The notes under the pieces were generated by a model. It saw only the letters and a list, made by a program, of their open reading frames with translations. It was not told the origin of the DNA and ran no database searches. Made by a program: the position numbers and the translations under genes. A stretch of DNA of 64,000 nucleotides from Sphagnum magellanicum (Eukaryota; Streptophyta; Sphagnopsida; Sphagnales; Sphagnaceae): NCBI GenBank assembly GCA_021904315.1, contig CM038908.1:18744501-18808500 (forward strand), written 5' to 3'. This document shows, piece after piece, positions 46,211 through 57,883 of the stretch. Every line of letters starts with the position of its first letter. Position 1 is the stretch's first letter.

Positions 46211-48640
46211 GGTCTTGTGTTGAACTCCAATAGTTCATGATGGTTAAGTGGTGCATTAATGATTTCCAATGTCCCCAAGGATTAAATGTACTTCATGAAT
46301 GGTTGCATTTCAAGGTGGACATATTTAGAAGCTTATATACATGGTGTAAGCATGATTATGTGTAATATAATGGTATTTCAATGTATTTCAATGTGGGTGG
46401 TTTAGGATGGGTTTCAATTTAGGGATTAGGAAAACATGTTCATTCTGCAACATATCATAATTGCCACATTTTGCATGTACATCAACCAAATTACGTCTAA
46501 CAAATATAATGAATCTTATTCATTATCAATGGTTTGTTCATGAATGTACTTGCTTTGACTTTCAAGTGCATTTGTGTTGGAACACATGCATTCATCACTT
46601 GCCTCCATAACAACAACAATGTGGGTTGAAACATTTGTACTTTGTGAAAATCATACTTGAAAATTACATCATAATTTAAATGTGACCAAAATTAGACCTA
46701 AAAAAAATAGAAACAATGTTGTGTTTGTTCATTCTAGTATAACTTTTTGAATCACAAACAAAAGTAGTCATTTCATGCCATATTTTTTGTTGCCACTTTT
46801 TGCATACATGTTAAACAAGTTACATCCAACAAAGACATTGGTAAATCCCATCAATTTTCAAAGGTTTAAAAATTTGTTCACAAACATACATGCCTCTTGA
46901 ATGACATTCATTCATTATTACTTGGCTTAGGGGGACCTTAACTTCAAATTGGGGGTGGTTTGGAGATGATGTGCCATTAAGGTGATTTATGTCATTTGTG
47001 ATGTGTGTGTGTTGGACAATGATAGTTGTAGGCATCAACATGGTAGCACATGACATCATTTCCACATACATATGCAATATGTTGATCATTAATTTCATTT
47101 AATGTCTTTTTGGGTTCATTACATGTTATGTTTTAGGTGCAAACATAATAATTCAAATGATTTAGGCCCATTTAGGTAGTCCTTAAGTTAATCTTTAAAT
47201 TTAATGTGGTAGACTAAGTTGATTATGTTAAAATCATGTTTTAAGTCTTTACATCACAAATTTAGTATCCAATAATTTAATATGGAAATTTTGTGGATTT
47301 CATTCATTCATAGGTTTGTACTTCATTTGTTAACACATTTATTTTTATGTTTTCAATGTAAGGTAATTCATGTGTAAAACATATGGATTTATAAATGATC
47401 AAACTTCACATGATTTTCATTACTAAATCATTGAATGCTAAGTTTATGATGTATTTATACTATTAAAGTTAGTTATTTATTAAAAACATGGTTAGGTGAC
47501 TCACATTTGACATTTTGAAGAGCTCATATCTTACACAAGCTCAAATACCCACAATTATAATAATGATCAAACTATAAATTTTATAATTATCCCCTATACT
47601 TTTGGTAAAAAAAATTGATAAACCACCTTATACATATTAGTCGACATGTGATTGGTTCAAATATTGATGTGAAAGCTTGGATATTTCAATGTGAAATGGA
47701 CTATAAATTTGATAAAAAATGATGAAAATCATGGCATTCAAAAGAAATTTAAATCAAAATATTTGGTAGTGGGAAAGTTGTAATGCATTTTTTGATATTG
47801 GGAAGGTAAAATTTTAAATATAAGTTAACCCAAAAAATTCAATAGATTTAACTTAAATATCCACTTACGTCAAACAATGATCATATTGTTGAATGATTTA
47901 TTGTATTTGATTTGCATGTTGTGACAAAAAATGAAATTGGTTATTGTCAACAAATTTTTTAAAAACTCATGATAAAAAAGGCTAAATGAAAATTTAAATG
48001 TTATTGTGAACCAATTATTTTTAACATCCTACTATTGTGTAAAGGTGTATATCAATTTTTTTTTAAAAAATGTGATTTCAAATCATTTTAAAATAAGGAT
48101 AAAAAACAAATGCACTAGCTACATTGCTTATACATGTTGTTGGTTTTTAAATTGTGAACTTAGCTTGTGTCAAGAGGTTCAATATCCTTTGATGCACTCT
48201 AATGTGCAATTTAATAGTTCAAATCAATATAATTCAATTGGAAAATTTGTAATTAATTTCCACAATTATAAATCTTGTCTTTTTCCACTACCCAAATTCA
48301 CTAGGTTTTTAGCGAAATAAGAAAAATTGACTAATTGCAACTTGTATGGTTCGGTAAAAAAAGACTAGTTGATTAAGACATTTTTAGTGAAATGTTTTTC
48401 AGTTGTTTTGGATAGTTACATGTGGCATTAGATGATTTTAAATTAAAAATTATGACATGGATATACAAGGTCCCAAATTAATATGATGTGGAATAACGCC
48501 CCACGTCATCATATAACTTTTTTCCCCCCTCAATTTTGTCAACAAAAATGTTTTGACAACACTTAAGCATAATGTACATGTTTGTGTATTCACCATGATG
48601 TATATGTTTGTAAATTACATTTGTACAAGATACATTAATG
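46211..48640. other. AT-rich spacer, no gene seen
   Basis: About 2.4 kb without repeat matches or conserved frames. The minus-strand frame at 47098-46820 has no domain. Confidence 0.45.
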
Positions 48641-48715
48641 CATACATCCATCAAGGATTAAACCCAAGACCTCATGGAAACCCATTAAGGTCTTAACTAC
48701 GAAACCACTTGAACA
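48641..48715 (-). mobile_element. SINE-like tRNA-related head
   Basis: On the minus strand GTGGTTTCGTAGTTAAG (48708-48692) resembles box A, and GGGTTTAATCC (48665-48655) resembles box B, about 27 bases apart. A cloverleaf is not kept. The 3' end is not identified. Confidence 0.45.
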
Positions 48716-48889
48716 TTTAGTTAACAAAGATGAATTTTAAAAATTTTATCATGTTTGGCATGAAATTGTTTAGGAAATTCAAACTTTAACATACATTTTC
48801 TTTTGCAAAATTTATTCAAATGTTATAAATGAAAAGATGATTTTGAAGCTTATTCAATAATGTATTAAAAATAAAATAAAAATTACAAT

Positions 48890-50045
48890 GTAAAAAAAAA
48901 ATTTTAAATAATATTTCATGAATAAACCAACAAATATTTTTTTGTTTAAATTGACCTAAAATCTTTGTAAATTTAATGTGAATTCAAAAGTACATTTATT
49001 AAGTTTTCTATTTAAAAAATTTCATTACATAAAATATGTCCATTTTTTGAAAAAATACAAGTTTTTGTTTTCCCCAATATGACAATATACAAATTTATTT
49101 ATTTATTTTTACAATGTTGTTAAAATGGTAATCATCCATAAGCAAATTACCACATTTGGTTATAGATAAGTTGTGTCGTTGGAAACTTGTTTAAATCTTT
49201 CATTATTATGGTTATTTAAGATATTTCATTGTAAAATATTAACAATATATTTTAAATTTGGCCCAAAAAACTTTTCTTTCAAAGAAATCTTATTTTGATG
49301 TTGTCACCCCCTTAAATTGGCAAAAATTGGTCATAAAAATAAACATTAATTAAGTAATAAATATAACCATTTAATTATCAAAACCATATATTTTAGCAAG
49401 ATTTATCATACACTAATACCAATGACTTATTACACAACTTTGAAAAAACATTACAAAATGTATTTTTTTAATGATGTAAGAATATATTTTACATTTGTTT
49501 CTTTTGTAAAAGGAAACACAATTTAATTTGGTGAAATTTTGGATTTAAATAGTTGGATTAACCCCCCTCCTCTTTAACCAACATGTTTTTTCGGGTTTCA
49601 AGTTTTCTTGACTTGGCAATTTTTGTTGGGAAAAAAATGAAAAAAATAGTGCAAATTCAAAGAAAAATGTAAATAACAAAAAAATTGCAAAAACATTGGG
49701 ATTAAAAATATGAACAAAAACATGTTACTTCTAATGAGTAAAAGTTTAAAATTAATTTTAATAATTCCAACCTTAAACACATAAACAATTCCAACATCAA
49801 GTTTATTTAAAAATATTTAAGCTCAATCTTTGAGATCATCACAAACTTTATCCAATTTTTTTGAAAATTTAAAATAAATATTAATGATGTAACTAAAGGT
49901 TTTTTTTAGTGGTGAATTTCCACCATTTTGTAAACCTAAAAATAACCATCAACAAAGGATTTTAAAAAATGTTTAAAACCTATATTTTTATTTTTTAAAA
50001 ATAATATAATTATACAATAGGTTCTAGAACTTGTAATGTATTAAA
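48890..50045 (+). repeat. Long tandem duplication R3, copy 1 (uninterrupted)
   Basis: This 1.15-kb block matches 50105-50453 joined to 54273-55035. Shared landmarks in order are 'tgtttaaattgacctaaaat' (48943), 'acaatgttgttaaaatggta' (49111), 'ttggaaacttgtttaaatct' (49179), 'ttgtcacccccttaaattgg' (49301), 'taatgatgtaagaatatatt' (49469) and 'gacttggcaatttttgttgg' (49610). The period to copy 2 is about 1186 bases. It contains no ORF. It is either a tandem duplication of unique DNA or part of an unknown element. Confidence 0.75.
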
Positions 50046-50450
50046 AAATTATAATTAAGAAATTAATTTACAAGGTTTAAAAACTAACTTGAAATTGCAT
50101 ATCATGAATAAATTTATAATTTTTTTTTTGTTTAAATTGACTTAAAATCTTTGTAAATTCAATGTCATTAAAAAATGAATTCATTAAGAATTTTACAATT
50201 ATATTTTCAATACATAAAATATGTACAATTTTTGTAGAATTACAAGCTTTTATTTTCCCTTATATGATTATGCACAATTTTTTAATTTATTTTTACAATG
50301 TTGTTAAAATGGTAATCATCCATAAGAAAATTATCACATTTAGTTATAGACAAGTTGCATAGTTGGAAACTTGTTTAAATCTTTCAATATTATGGTTACT
50401 TATTATGTGTTACTGTAAACAATTCACAATATATATTTTAAATTTGACAA

Positions 50451-53400
50451 AAAAACTAGAAGAAATTTTGTAATATGTAACCATTGAATTTGTAACTACA
50501 CGTGATTACATGCAACTATCTATTATTTACAACTTTGTTTTATCATTTTTATAGCTAGTCAACATCATTTAAAACTTTATGACTATATTTGCAACTATGG
50601 AGTGACTATTCAATTACACATCCTTCCATATTGACTAGCTTCTTAAATTTTTCATCTAAGAATAGGCATTTATGTTCATTTAATTGCAATTTGGTTAGTT
50701 ATTATGGTGTGTTTATACATTTATTACTGTACACTAGGGTTTTGTGGATTACATTGAAAGTATATTATATAGATTTTATTCAAGGTATATTAACATCTAT
50801 TAAGCTTAATTAACATATTAAAGTGCATTTAAATTATATTCAAGGTATATTAAACATATTTGACTTGTATTCATGGTATGTAAGATATTTAGTTTGTATT
50901 CAAAGTATATTAAACATGTATTTGACCATATTACGGGCATATTGGATTGAAAAAAAATCATTTTGATTTTATATGGTTCATTTAAAAATATACTATCTCT
51001 ATTAAGATATGATTAAATTAAAGTAGCGAGGTCATATTCATATGATATAATCGTTGTATTAAACAAGCATTAATTATCTAACGATTATTATTTTCAAAAA
51101 AATCATTAGTTAGTATAAAGTATAAACTAAATAATTTTATTTAATAATTTAATTATATTTAAGTTAATACCAACTAATAAAAGAATCAATTGTTATCTAT
51201 TAGTTATTTCAAAATTTTTTTGATTAATTACATATTAAATCGTAAATTGATACAATAATTAATCATTATTCATCAATTATTCATATTAATTAATAAATTA
51301 ATTAAAAAAAGAAATAATAGTTAGTTAATTAAAAATTACTTTACTTCTATCAACAAGTCAATAAGTTTATAAATAAATAATCTATATTTAATATTTATCA
51401 ATCAATGATTGATCAATAATTTCTTCAATATTATTTAATATTTAGTTACTGTGAAGTAACTAATTATCCTAAATAATGATTCGTTTTTTATTTAATTCTG
51501 AAATATATGATTAGTTCTGAAATATCCCAATAATTTGATCTAGGTAGTTAAAGAAGAGTTATGGTGGATAGCTAATGAATACTAATTAATAAATATATAG
51601 TCAGCCAATGAATAATAAATAATAAATTCCTCACAAATTAAATTGTCTAATTACTTTTAATGGTTATTTAAAACTGACATACTTTTACTTAATAAATAAG
51701 TAAAATTCATAATACATTATTTTTGTTTAATACTTAATTTTTTAATTAGTTAATATTTCTTCAATATAAAGTAGTAGTTTATTTATTATTTTATTAATAT
51801 TTATTAAAGTATGTGAAAGTTAATATTTATTAATCAAGAATTATGGTTAATAACTAATAAATATTAATCAGTTAATATTAATGTTTATTAAAACTGACTT
51901 AAATATCTACTAATTAAGTTAATAAGTTAGAAATTTAATAATTTATAGGTTTTATTTTGGAATTACCAATTAGTTTATAATTTATTTATCCAGATAATCC
52001 ATTAATAGTGAATTATTTTCTATTTAATTAGTTCATCGCTAGAAATTCAAAAGGTTTATTTTCAGAGGTAAAATTAATATTTTTATCTACACAATTGAAT
52101 AAATAGAAATTATTATTTAAAAATTAATTCCCAAATAATTAGATATATTCAAAACTTAAATGATTAATTTGTGACTTGATTATTTAATTAGATGTTAAAT
52201 AATTATTTCCTGAAATAATTTATTATTAATTTTGAAATTATTACTATGAACCAATTGATCAATCATGGGAAACCATGAAAGAATAATGATTAATGCTACT
52301 TTAAAAATTGTTAAAATTATTAAAAAATGTAATAAATAATTTTGTAAGTGGATGGGTGGGTAGGTAATTAATTATTAGCTAATTAATTAGTTAGTTAAAT
52401 GTTACTTCTTTCTTATGTATTTAAGTATATACTTTACAAATTAGAAGCAAATTCAAAACTTGTGGAAGAATCATTTTTAATTGTAATTGAAGTTGTGACT
52501 AAGGTGTAATTAAAAGGTTTAATCTATATGTTTTGTATTCTAATGTCATCTTACAAAGTATATAAAGAAGATGCCTTTTTTTTGAATTTCTTATTAAAAC
52601 TCATGTGCCATTTGAGATGAGCTCAAAAAAGCTTAACCTTAAATGCAAAACATAAAATAAAATAAAAGTTTTTACTTGGTTACTATTTAATTCACCTATT
52701 TTTCAACTTTTCCCCCTTTCTATCTATTTAAGTTAATAAGTGGATTCAGTAGGTTTGTATCCTAGAAATAGGTAGGTATTATTTTACGCACATAAAAGAT
52801 TTATGTACCTACCCACCTATGTAAGTAATTATTTATATTACAAAATTTAATCAATATGCCATGTGGCAAATTTTGATTATGCCATGTGTCACAATATAAA
52901 TACATTTAAATTGAATAATCATAGGATTTCAATTAAAATTTAATTTTAATCAAAATTTATTCCAAGTGCTAAGTATCAAATTTTCCTTTGTCTAAGTGTC
53001 ATAATGTAAATAGTTAAAATTGGACCATGTTGATTTTTCCTCATTATATATTATATAAAATCATATATTAAAAGATTCCAAGTTTTGTCACGTGTCATAA
53101 TTTGATTAAAGTATGTGTTGAAATCTATGGCCATTAAATTAATATTTCAAGAATAATAAAAAAATTCCCCAAAAAATATTGTGTTAATAAATGGTAATTA
53201 GAGATATAGTTATTGACGCACTCCCAAGTCCCTAGTTAGCCCCAAGTTGGGCCTGAGTTACTCAAGTTGCGGAATTGTGCGGGATTCGAGGCACGTTCCC
53301 AGTTCTTAGCACTGAAAGGGGTAGAGGGGTGTGCTAAAGCTTCGAAATGGGACTAGGAAGAGTGACAAGCTATTCACTTACTCGAACCTGCATCAAACCA

Positions 53401-54275
53401 ACCAACAAGTTGGTTAGTTCACATTTTCGAGCACCCTTGGTGCTAAGACAAGCCCCGGGCAACTCTGGACTCACTTGACTCACCACGGCCCAGATTCGAA
53501 GGAAGCCATCACCTTCCCCCATATAATATACTCTGTGCCTTTCCACGGCACCCACATCCGAATGGCTTTTTGTCCCAGGACTCCTAAGGAGGAGTCTCGA
53601 AACTGTCCCAGTTTGTACTTCCGGGATTTTGAGCGATCATAACTTTTTGCTCAGACCTTCGATTGGGATGAAGTCTAAAGAAAACTTGTAACTCTCCTAA
53701 ACAACTTTCCAACGATGTGTCACATTTCACCTGCACGCATCGGGATCGGGTCGATTCTCAACTTTTTAGTAGTCGGGAGTCAAATTGCCAATTTGACTCC
53801 TGGCCCTTCTTTTTGCCATAACTTGTGTTTCAAATGTTCAAATGGCCCATGTAAGGCCATTTTTCGACATCTACACTTCGCTAGCTTTCCAATGATATAA
53901 AAAACACCTCAATACGAGGTGTTTTGACCCCTGCAATAGAACTCTAAAGTTTTGGGAGTCCCAGAGGATTCCCAAGTCCCAACTTTGGGAGTGTGAGTTT
54001 CATCCTCACACTCTCCCAAGGTAGGGTTGCGATAGTTATTTATTAGTTACAAAAGAATGGTTAATAGTTGCAAATGTTATATAATAGTCAAAGGATGGAA
54101 GTGTATATGTTAATCGTATATTTCATCCATGGGAAAACTGTTGACATCACGCTAAATCATCATTTGCAACTAAAGGTTTAATGTAACTTTATTTATGCAA
54201 CTAAAGGATTTTTTAGTTACAAAGTTGATTATAATTGTTTTTTAGTCACAAATTAACATTTTTTTCTTAGTGAAA
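50451..54275 (+). mobile_element. Non-autonomous CACTA-like transposon with AAA target duplication
   Basis: The element runs from 50454 to 54272. The left end reads (A)ACTAGAAGAAATTTTG, with the expected first C changed to A; the right end read inward is CACTAAGAAAAAAATG. Both fit the CACTA terminal consensus and are followed by subterminal 'gcaact'/'gttgca' and 'gtcacaaa' words. AAA lies on both sides (50451-50453, 54273-54275), a 3-bp duplication as in this superfamily, although AAA is weak evidence in AT-rich DNA. Better proof is that it divides repeat R3 copy 2 at one point. The 3.0 kb left after removing the nested LTR holds no transposase and is extremely AT-rich (51000-52350). Confidence 0.7.
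53209..54039 (-). mobile_element. Solo LTR B with target duplication GTTAT, nested in the CACTA-like element
   Basis: The LTR spans 53214-54034 (821 bp) on the minus strand. In its own orientation it starts TATCGCAACCCTACC and ends GGGAGTGCGTCA. GTTAT flanks it at 53209-53213 and 54035-54039. The first TG has become TA, as deamination of a methylated C on the other strand would give. Its sequence follows LTR A and the two copies at 56-58 kb, with the 'ccatcaccttccccc' block and the 'aaccaacaagttggtt' hairpin (53397-53412). It is solo. It entered after the CACTA-like element. Confidence 0.9.
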
Positions 54276-55035
54276 CAATTCTTTAAAAGAATTAAAAAAA
54301 ATGTTGTTGCCCTTTTAAATTGACAGAAATTGGCCACAAGAAAAATAAATTATTTGAGTAATCAATATAACCATTTAATTGTCAAGACCATATTTATTTA
54401 ACAAGATGAATCATACATTAATATATAATTAACTACCTAATTTCGAAAAAAAATTCACAACATATTATTATTATTATTAATGATGTAAGAATGTATTTAA
54501 AATTATTTTATTAAAAAAATAAAAATAAACGAATTTATTGAAATTTTTGGTTTAAATAGTTGGATACTTCGACCCTTTTGGCTCACAACCTACATAGTTT
54601 TTCAGTTTTGAATTTTTTTAACTTGGCAATTTTTTTGGGGAAAAATGGAAAAAATAATGCAAATTCAAAAAGAAATGTAAAAAAAAAAATTGCCAAAAAA
54701 TTGAAATCAAAAAATTGAAAAAAAAAAGGTTACTCTTAACGAGAAAAAAATTAAAAATAATCTTAATAATTCCAAGATTAAACACATAAACAATTTCAAT
54801 GTCAAATTTATTTGAAAATTCTAAATAGTATTCTTTGAAATCATTTTACAAACCTTGTCCAAGTTTCTTGACAATTTAAAATAATATTAATAATGTAATT
54901 GAATTTTTTTGGTGTTGAATTTTCATCATTTTGCAAACATAAGAAATGCCATCACATATCAACAATTTTTTTTTTTACATTTTTATATTTTTAGAAATGA
55001 TATAATTTTACAATGGATTCGACAACTTATAGCCA

Positions 55036-56127
55036 AAATATAAAAATATTTTAATAAACTTGCACTTCCATATATGGATTATAGCCAAAACATGGTTAAA
55101 TTTTCTTGTGGATGATTTTGAAATGATTACAAAATTGAAAATAATGAAAAGATTAAAAAAATCATTGATGTCATTATTATTATCACCATATATAATTAAT
55201 TAATTTATTAATTTTAAAAATTCATCTTTAAATATTTAAACGTAAACTTGTAACAAAATGAGTTTGATTTTTTTGTTAAATCATGTTTAAAATAAAATAA
55301 AAAGTATAAAATATTGATTACTTTTCATAATAATAATAATTTTTAAATTTTTAAAATTTTAATCCATTGTTTTTAACAATGGTTTCTTTTTCAAACACCA
55401 AGAAAAAAAATGGGAAAAAAATTAGAGATTATTTTTGGGGTGGCATTATGAACATTCATAATAATAAACTTGTCTATGATGCCTAAAATAAACTAAGGGA
55501 AAAACATACATTTTAATTTACATAAATATACAAGAATTTAAGATATGAAAAATCGTAATTTAAAGGTGTACATGCATTCAAAACTTTGCATGCATGAACA
55601 TTTTGAACTAATCACTAACCCATTCATATATAAATGTGCGATTTCCCAAATTTTTATACATCCATTTCAAAAAATTGTGGTTAGTGCAAAATGCAATTCA
55701 TAAGTAGTGGATTTAACAACATTCAAAGTGAATGATTCAACCCATGTGTAAATGTTAATAATTCAAGACGTGCAAAAAATGACTAACCCATTCAAGTATA
55801 AATGTGAAACATTAAATTATTATGTGTGTTTCAATATATATTAATAAGTGTAATATGCAACGTTTGAATAGTGATTTCAATAAGTTCAAAATAAATGATT
55901 TAATTCATGTAAAAATGTTGATAGTTCAATAAATGTGGAAAAATTCGTTAAACCATTCAAATATAATTACAAAATATTGAATTACATGTGTTTTAATATA
56001 TAATAATAAGTGTAAAATGTAATTTGTGAGTAATGGTTTTAATATATTAAAAGCAAATTCTTCAACTTTGATAATTGAAAAAATGTGAAAAAAATAAATA
56101 ATTCATTCCAATATAAATGTGGGGTTT
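55036..56127. other. AT-rich spacer, no gene seen
   Basis: AT-rich DNA. Between 55600 and 56110 there is a loose repeat of 'aacccattcaaatataaatgtg' and 'taagtgtaaaatgcaat' words, continued after the LTRs at 57890-58030, so the LTR pair landed inside an older low-copy array. Confidence 0.5.
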
Positions 56128-57883
56128 AAAATTTTCGCAACCTTAGCTTTAGGTTCACAATGAAGGCAAGGGGTTGCAAAGGTGGAGGCTAAGAGTGAAG
56201 CTTGGGAGTCACTTTTCATGCTCCCGGGAGTGTAGGAAAGTGTGAGGGAATGAACCCTCACACTCGCAAGTGAGCTCCCATTTTGGGAGTTGGAGTCTTG
56301 ATGGACTCCTATAGTTTTAGAAGGCGATTGCAGGGGTCAAAACTCATTGGATTAAAGAGTTCCTTATACCATTGGAAAGTTCTTGGAAGTTAAATGTCTA
56401 AAATGGGTTTGAATGACCCGTTTGGGTATTCAAAACATAAGTTATGACCAAAAGAAGGGCTAGGAATCAAATTGTCAATTTGACTCCTAATCATTAAAAG
56501 TCAGGAATCGTCCTGAATTATTTGCATGCAAATGACATGCCACATATTTTTGGAAAGCTTTTGATGAGGGCTATAATTTCGTTTGAGACTTCACCTCTAT
56601 AGGAGGTCTGCACAAGAAGTTATGGGCCTCCAAAGTCGTGGGAGTTCTAAATTTGAGAATTTCAAGACTTTCAACTTGGGAGTTTCGGGACAAAATGACA
56701 TTTGGGTGTTGGCCATAGGGCTAGGCACAAAGAAGACTATAAGGGGGAAGGTGATAATGTCACAACCCTACTTTGAGGGAAGTGTGAGGATGAAACTCAC
56801 ACTCTCGAAAGTGGGACTTAGAAGTCTTTTGGGACTCCCAAAACTTCAGAGTTTGATTGCAGGGGTATAAACACCTCGCATTGAGGTGTTCTTTATATCA
56901 TTGGAAAACTAGTGAAATGTAGATGTCGAAAAATGGCCTTACATGGGCCATTTGGACATTTGAAACACAAGTTATGGCAAAAAGAAGGGCCAGGAGTCAA
57001 ACTGGTAGTTTGACTTTTGACCAGTAAAAGTCGAGAATCGACTTGACCCCGGTGCGTGCAGGTCAAGTGCGACACACCATTGGAAAGCTTTCAAGGAGAG
57101 CTACAAGTTTGCTTGAGACCTCATTTTAATCGAAGGTCTGAACAAATAGTTATGACCTCGCAAAGTCTTGGGAGTCCAAATTGGGATAGTTTCGGGACTC
57201 CTTCTTGGGAGTCCCGTGACAAAAAGCCATTCGGATGTGGGTGTTGCGGAGAGGCACAAAGTATAATATATGGGGGAAGGTGGTGGCTTCCCTCGAGTTC
57301 GAGCCATGGTGAGTCAAGTGAGTCCAGGATTGCCCGTGGTTTGTCCTTGCACCAAGGGTGTTTCAGAAAATGCACTAACCAACTTGTTGATTGGTTTGAT
57401 GCAGGTTTGAGTAAGTGAATCATTTGTCACTCTTCCTAGTCCCATCCTGGAGCTTCAACACGCCCCTCTACCCCTTCTAGTGTTGAGAGCTAGGAGCATA
57501 CCCCAAGTTCCTCACAATTTCGTTGTTTGAATAATTTAGACCCGGTTTGGGTTTGACTAAGGGCTTGGGAGCATGTCAAGTGGTTTCCCCGAAGTCTAGG
57601 TCGTGGTGAGTCTTGTGAGTTCGTGTTTGCCCGTGGTTCGTCCGTGCACCAAAAGTGCTCCAAATATGCACTAACCAACTTGTTGTTTGGTTTGTGTAGG
57701 TTTGTGTGAGTAATTGACTTGCTTGTCACTCTTCCTAGTCCCCATCTCAGAGCTTTAGCATGCCCCTTTACCCCCAAAGTGCTACAAGCCAAGGAGCATG
57801 CCTTAACTAATTATCCTTTTGTTATTTTCAGCCTTTGAATTCAGAATTGAGTCCATCAACGAGTTTGGGGGTGTGTAAAAAAT
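56128..57883 (+). mobile_element. Solo LTR C (outer), with target duplication AAAAT, interrupted by LTR D
   Basis: The outer LTR is 56133-56757 plus 57584-57878 and starts TTTCGCAACC (TG changed to TT), ending GGGGGTGTGTAA. The flanks are AAAAT at 56128-56132 and 57879-57883. Its first part follows LTR A through 'ctataagggggaaggtgat' (56738-56756) and its last part resumes at 'tttccccgaagtctagg' (57584). Without the nested copy it is about 920 bp. Both terminal dinucleotides are mutated, which fits an older insertion than LTR A. Confidence 0.85.
56758..57578 (+). mobile_element. Solo LTR D nested inside LTR C
   Basis: It begins TGTCACAACCCTAC and ends GGGAGCATGTCA, 821 bp, the same length as LTR B. 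The flanks GATAA (56753-56757) and AGTGG (57579-57583) each differ at two positions from GATGG, which is what LTR B has at this spot in the uninterrupted sequence ('ggtgatggcttcc'). So the target duplication GATGG has decayed on both sides. It carries intact TG...CA ends, the 'aaccaacttgttgattggtt' hairpin (57377-57396) and 'cttcctagtcccatcc'. Confidence 0.85.

Larger units (their letters stand above)
50105..55035 (+). repeat. Long tandem duplication R3, copy 2 (split by a transposon)
   Basis: Copy 2 is 50105-50453 plus 54273-55035. The first part matches copy 1 up to 'atatattttaaatttg.c.aaaaaa' and the second part resumes at 'aattcttt.aaagaa' and runs to 'acaacttatag'. The gap is exactly filled by the CACTA-like element. 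So the duplication is older than the transposon insertion. Confidence 0.75.

Noticed and set aside
54273-54300. Continuation of the cysteine-rich transposon ORF, because 'aaacaattc' would read KQF after ARWQD
   Set aside because: The same place in R3 copy 1 (about 49266) aligns well as non-coding repeat, so the match is chance.
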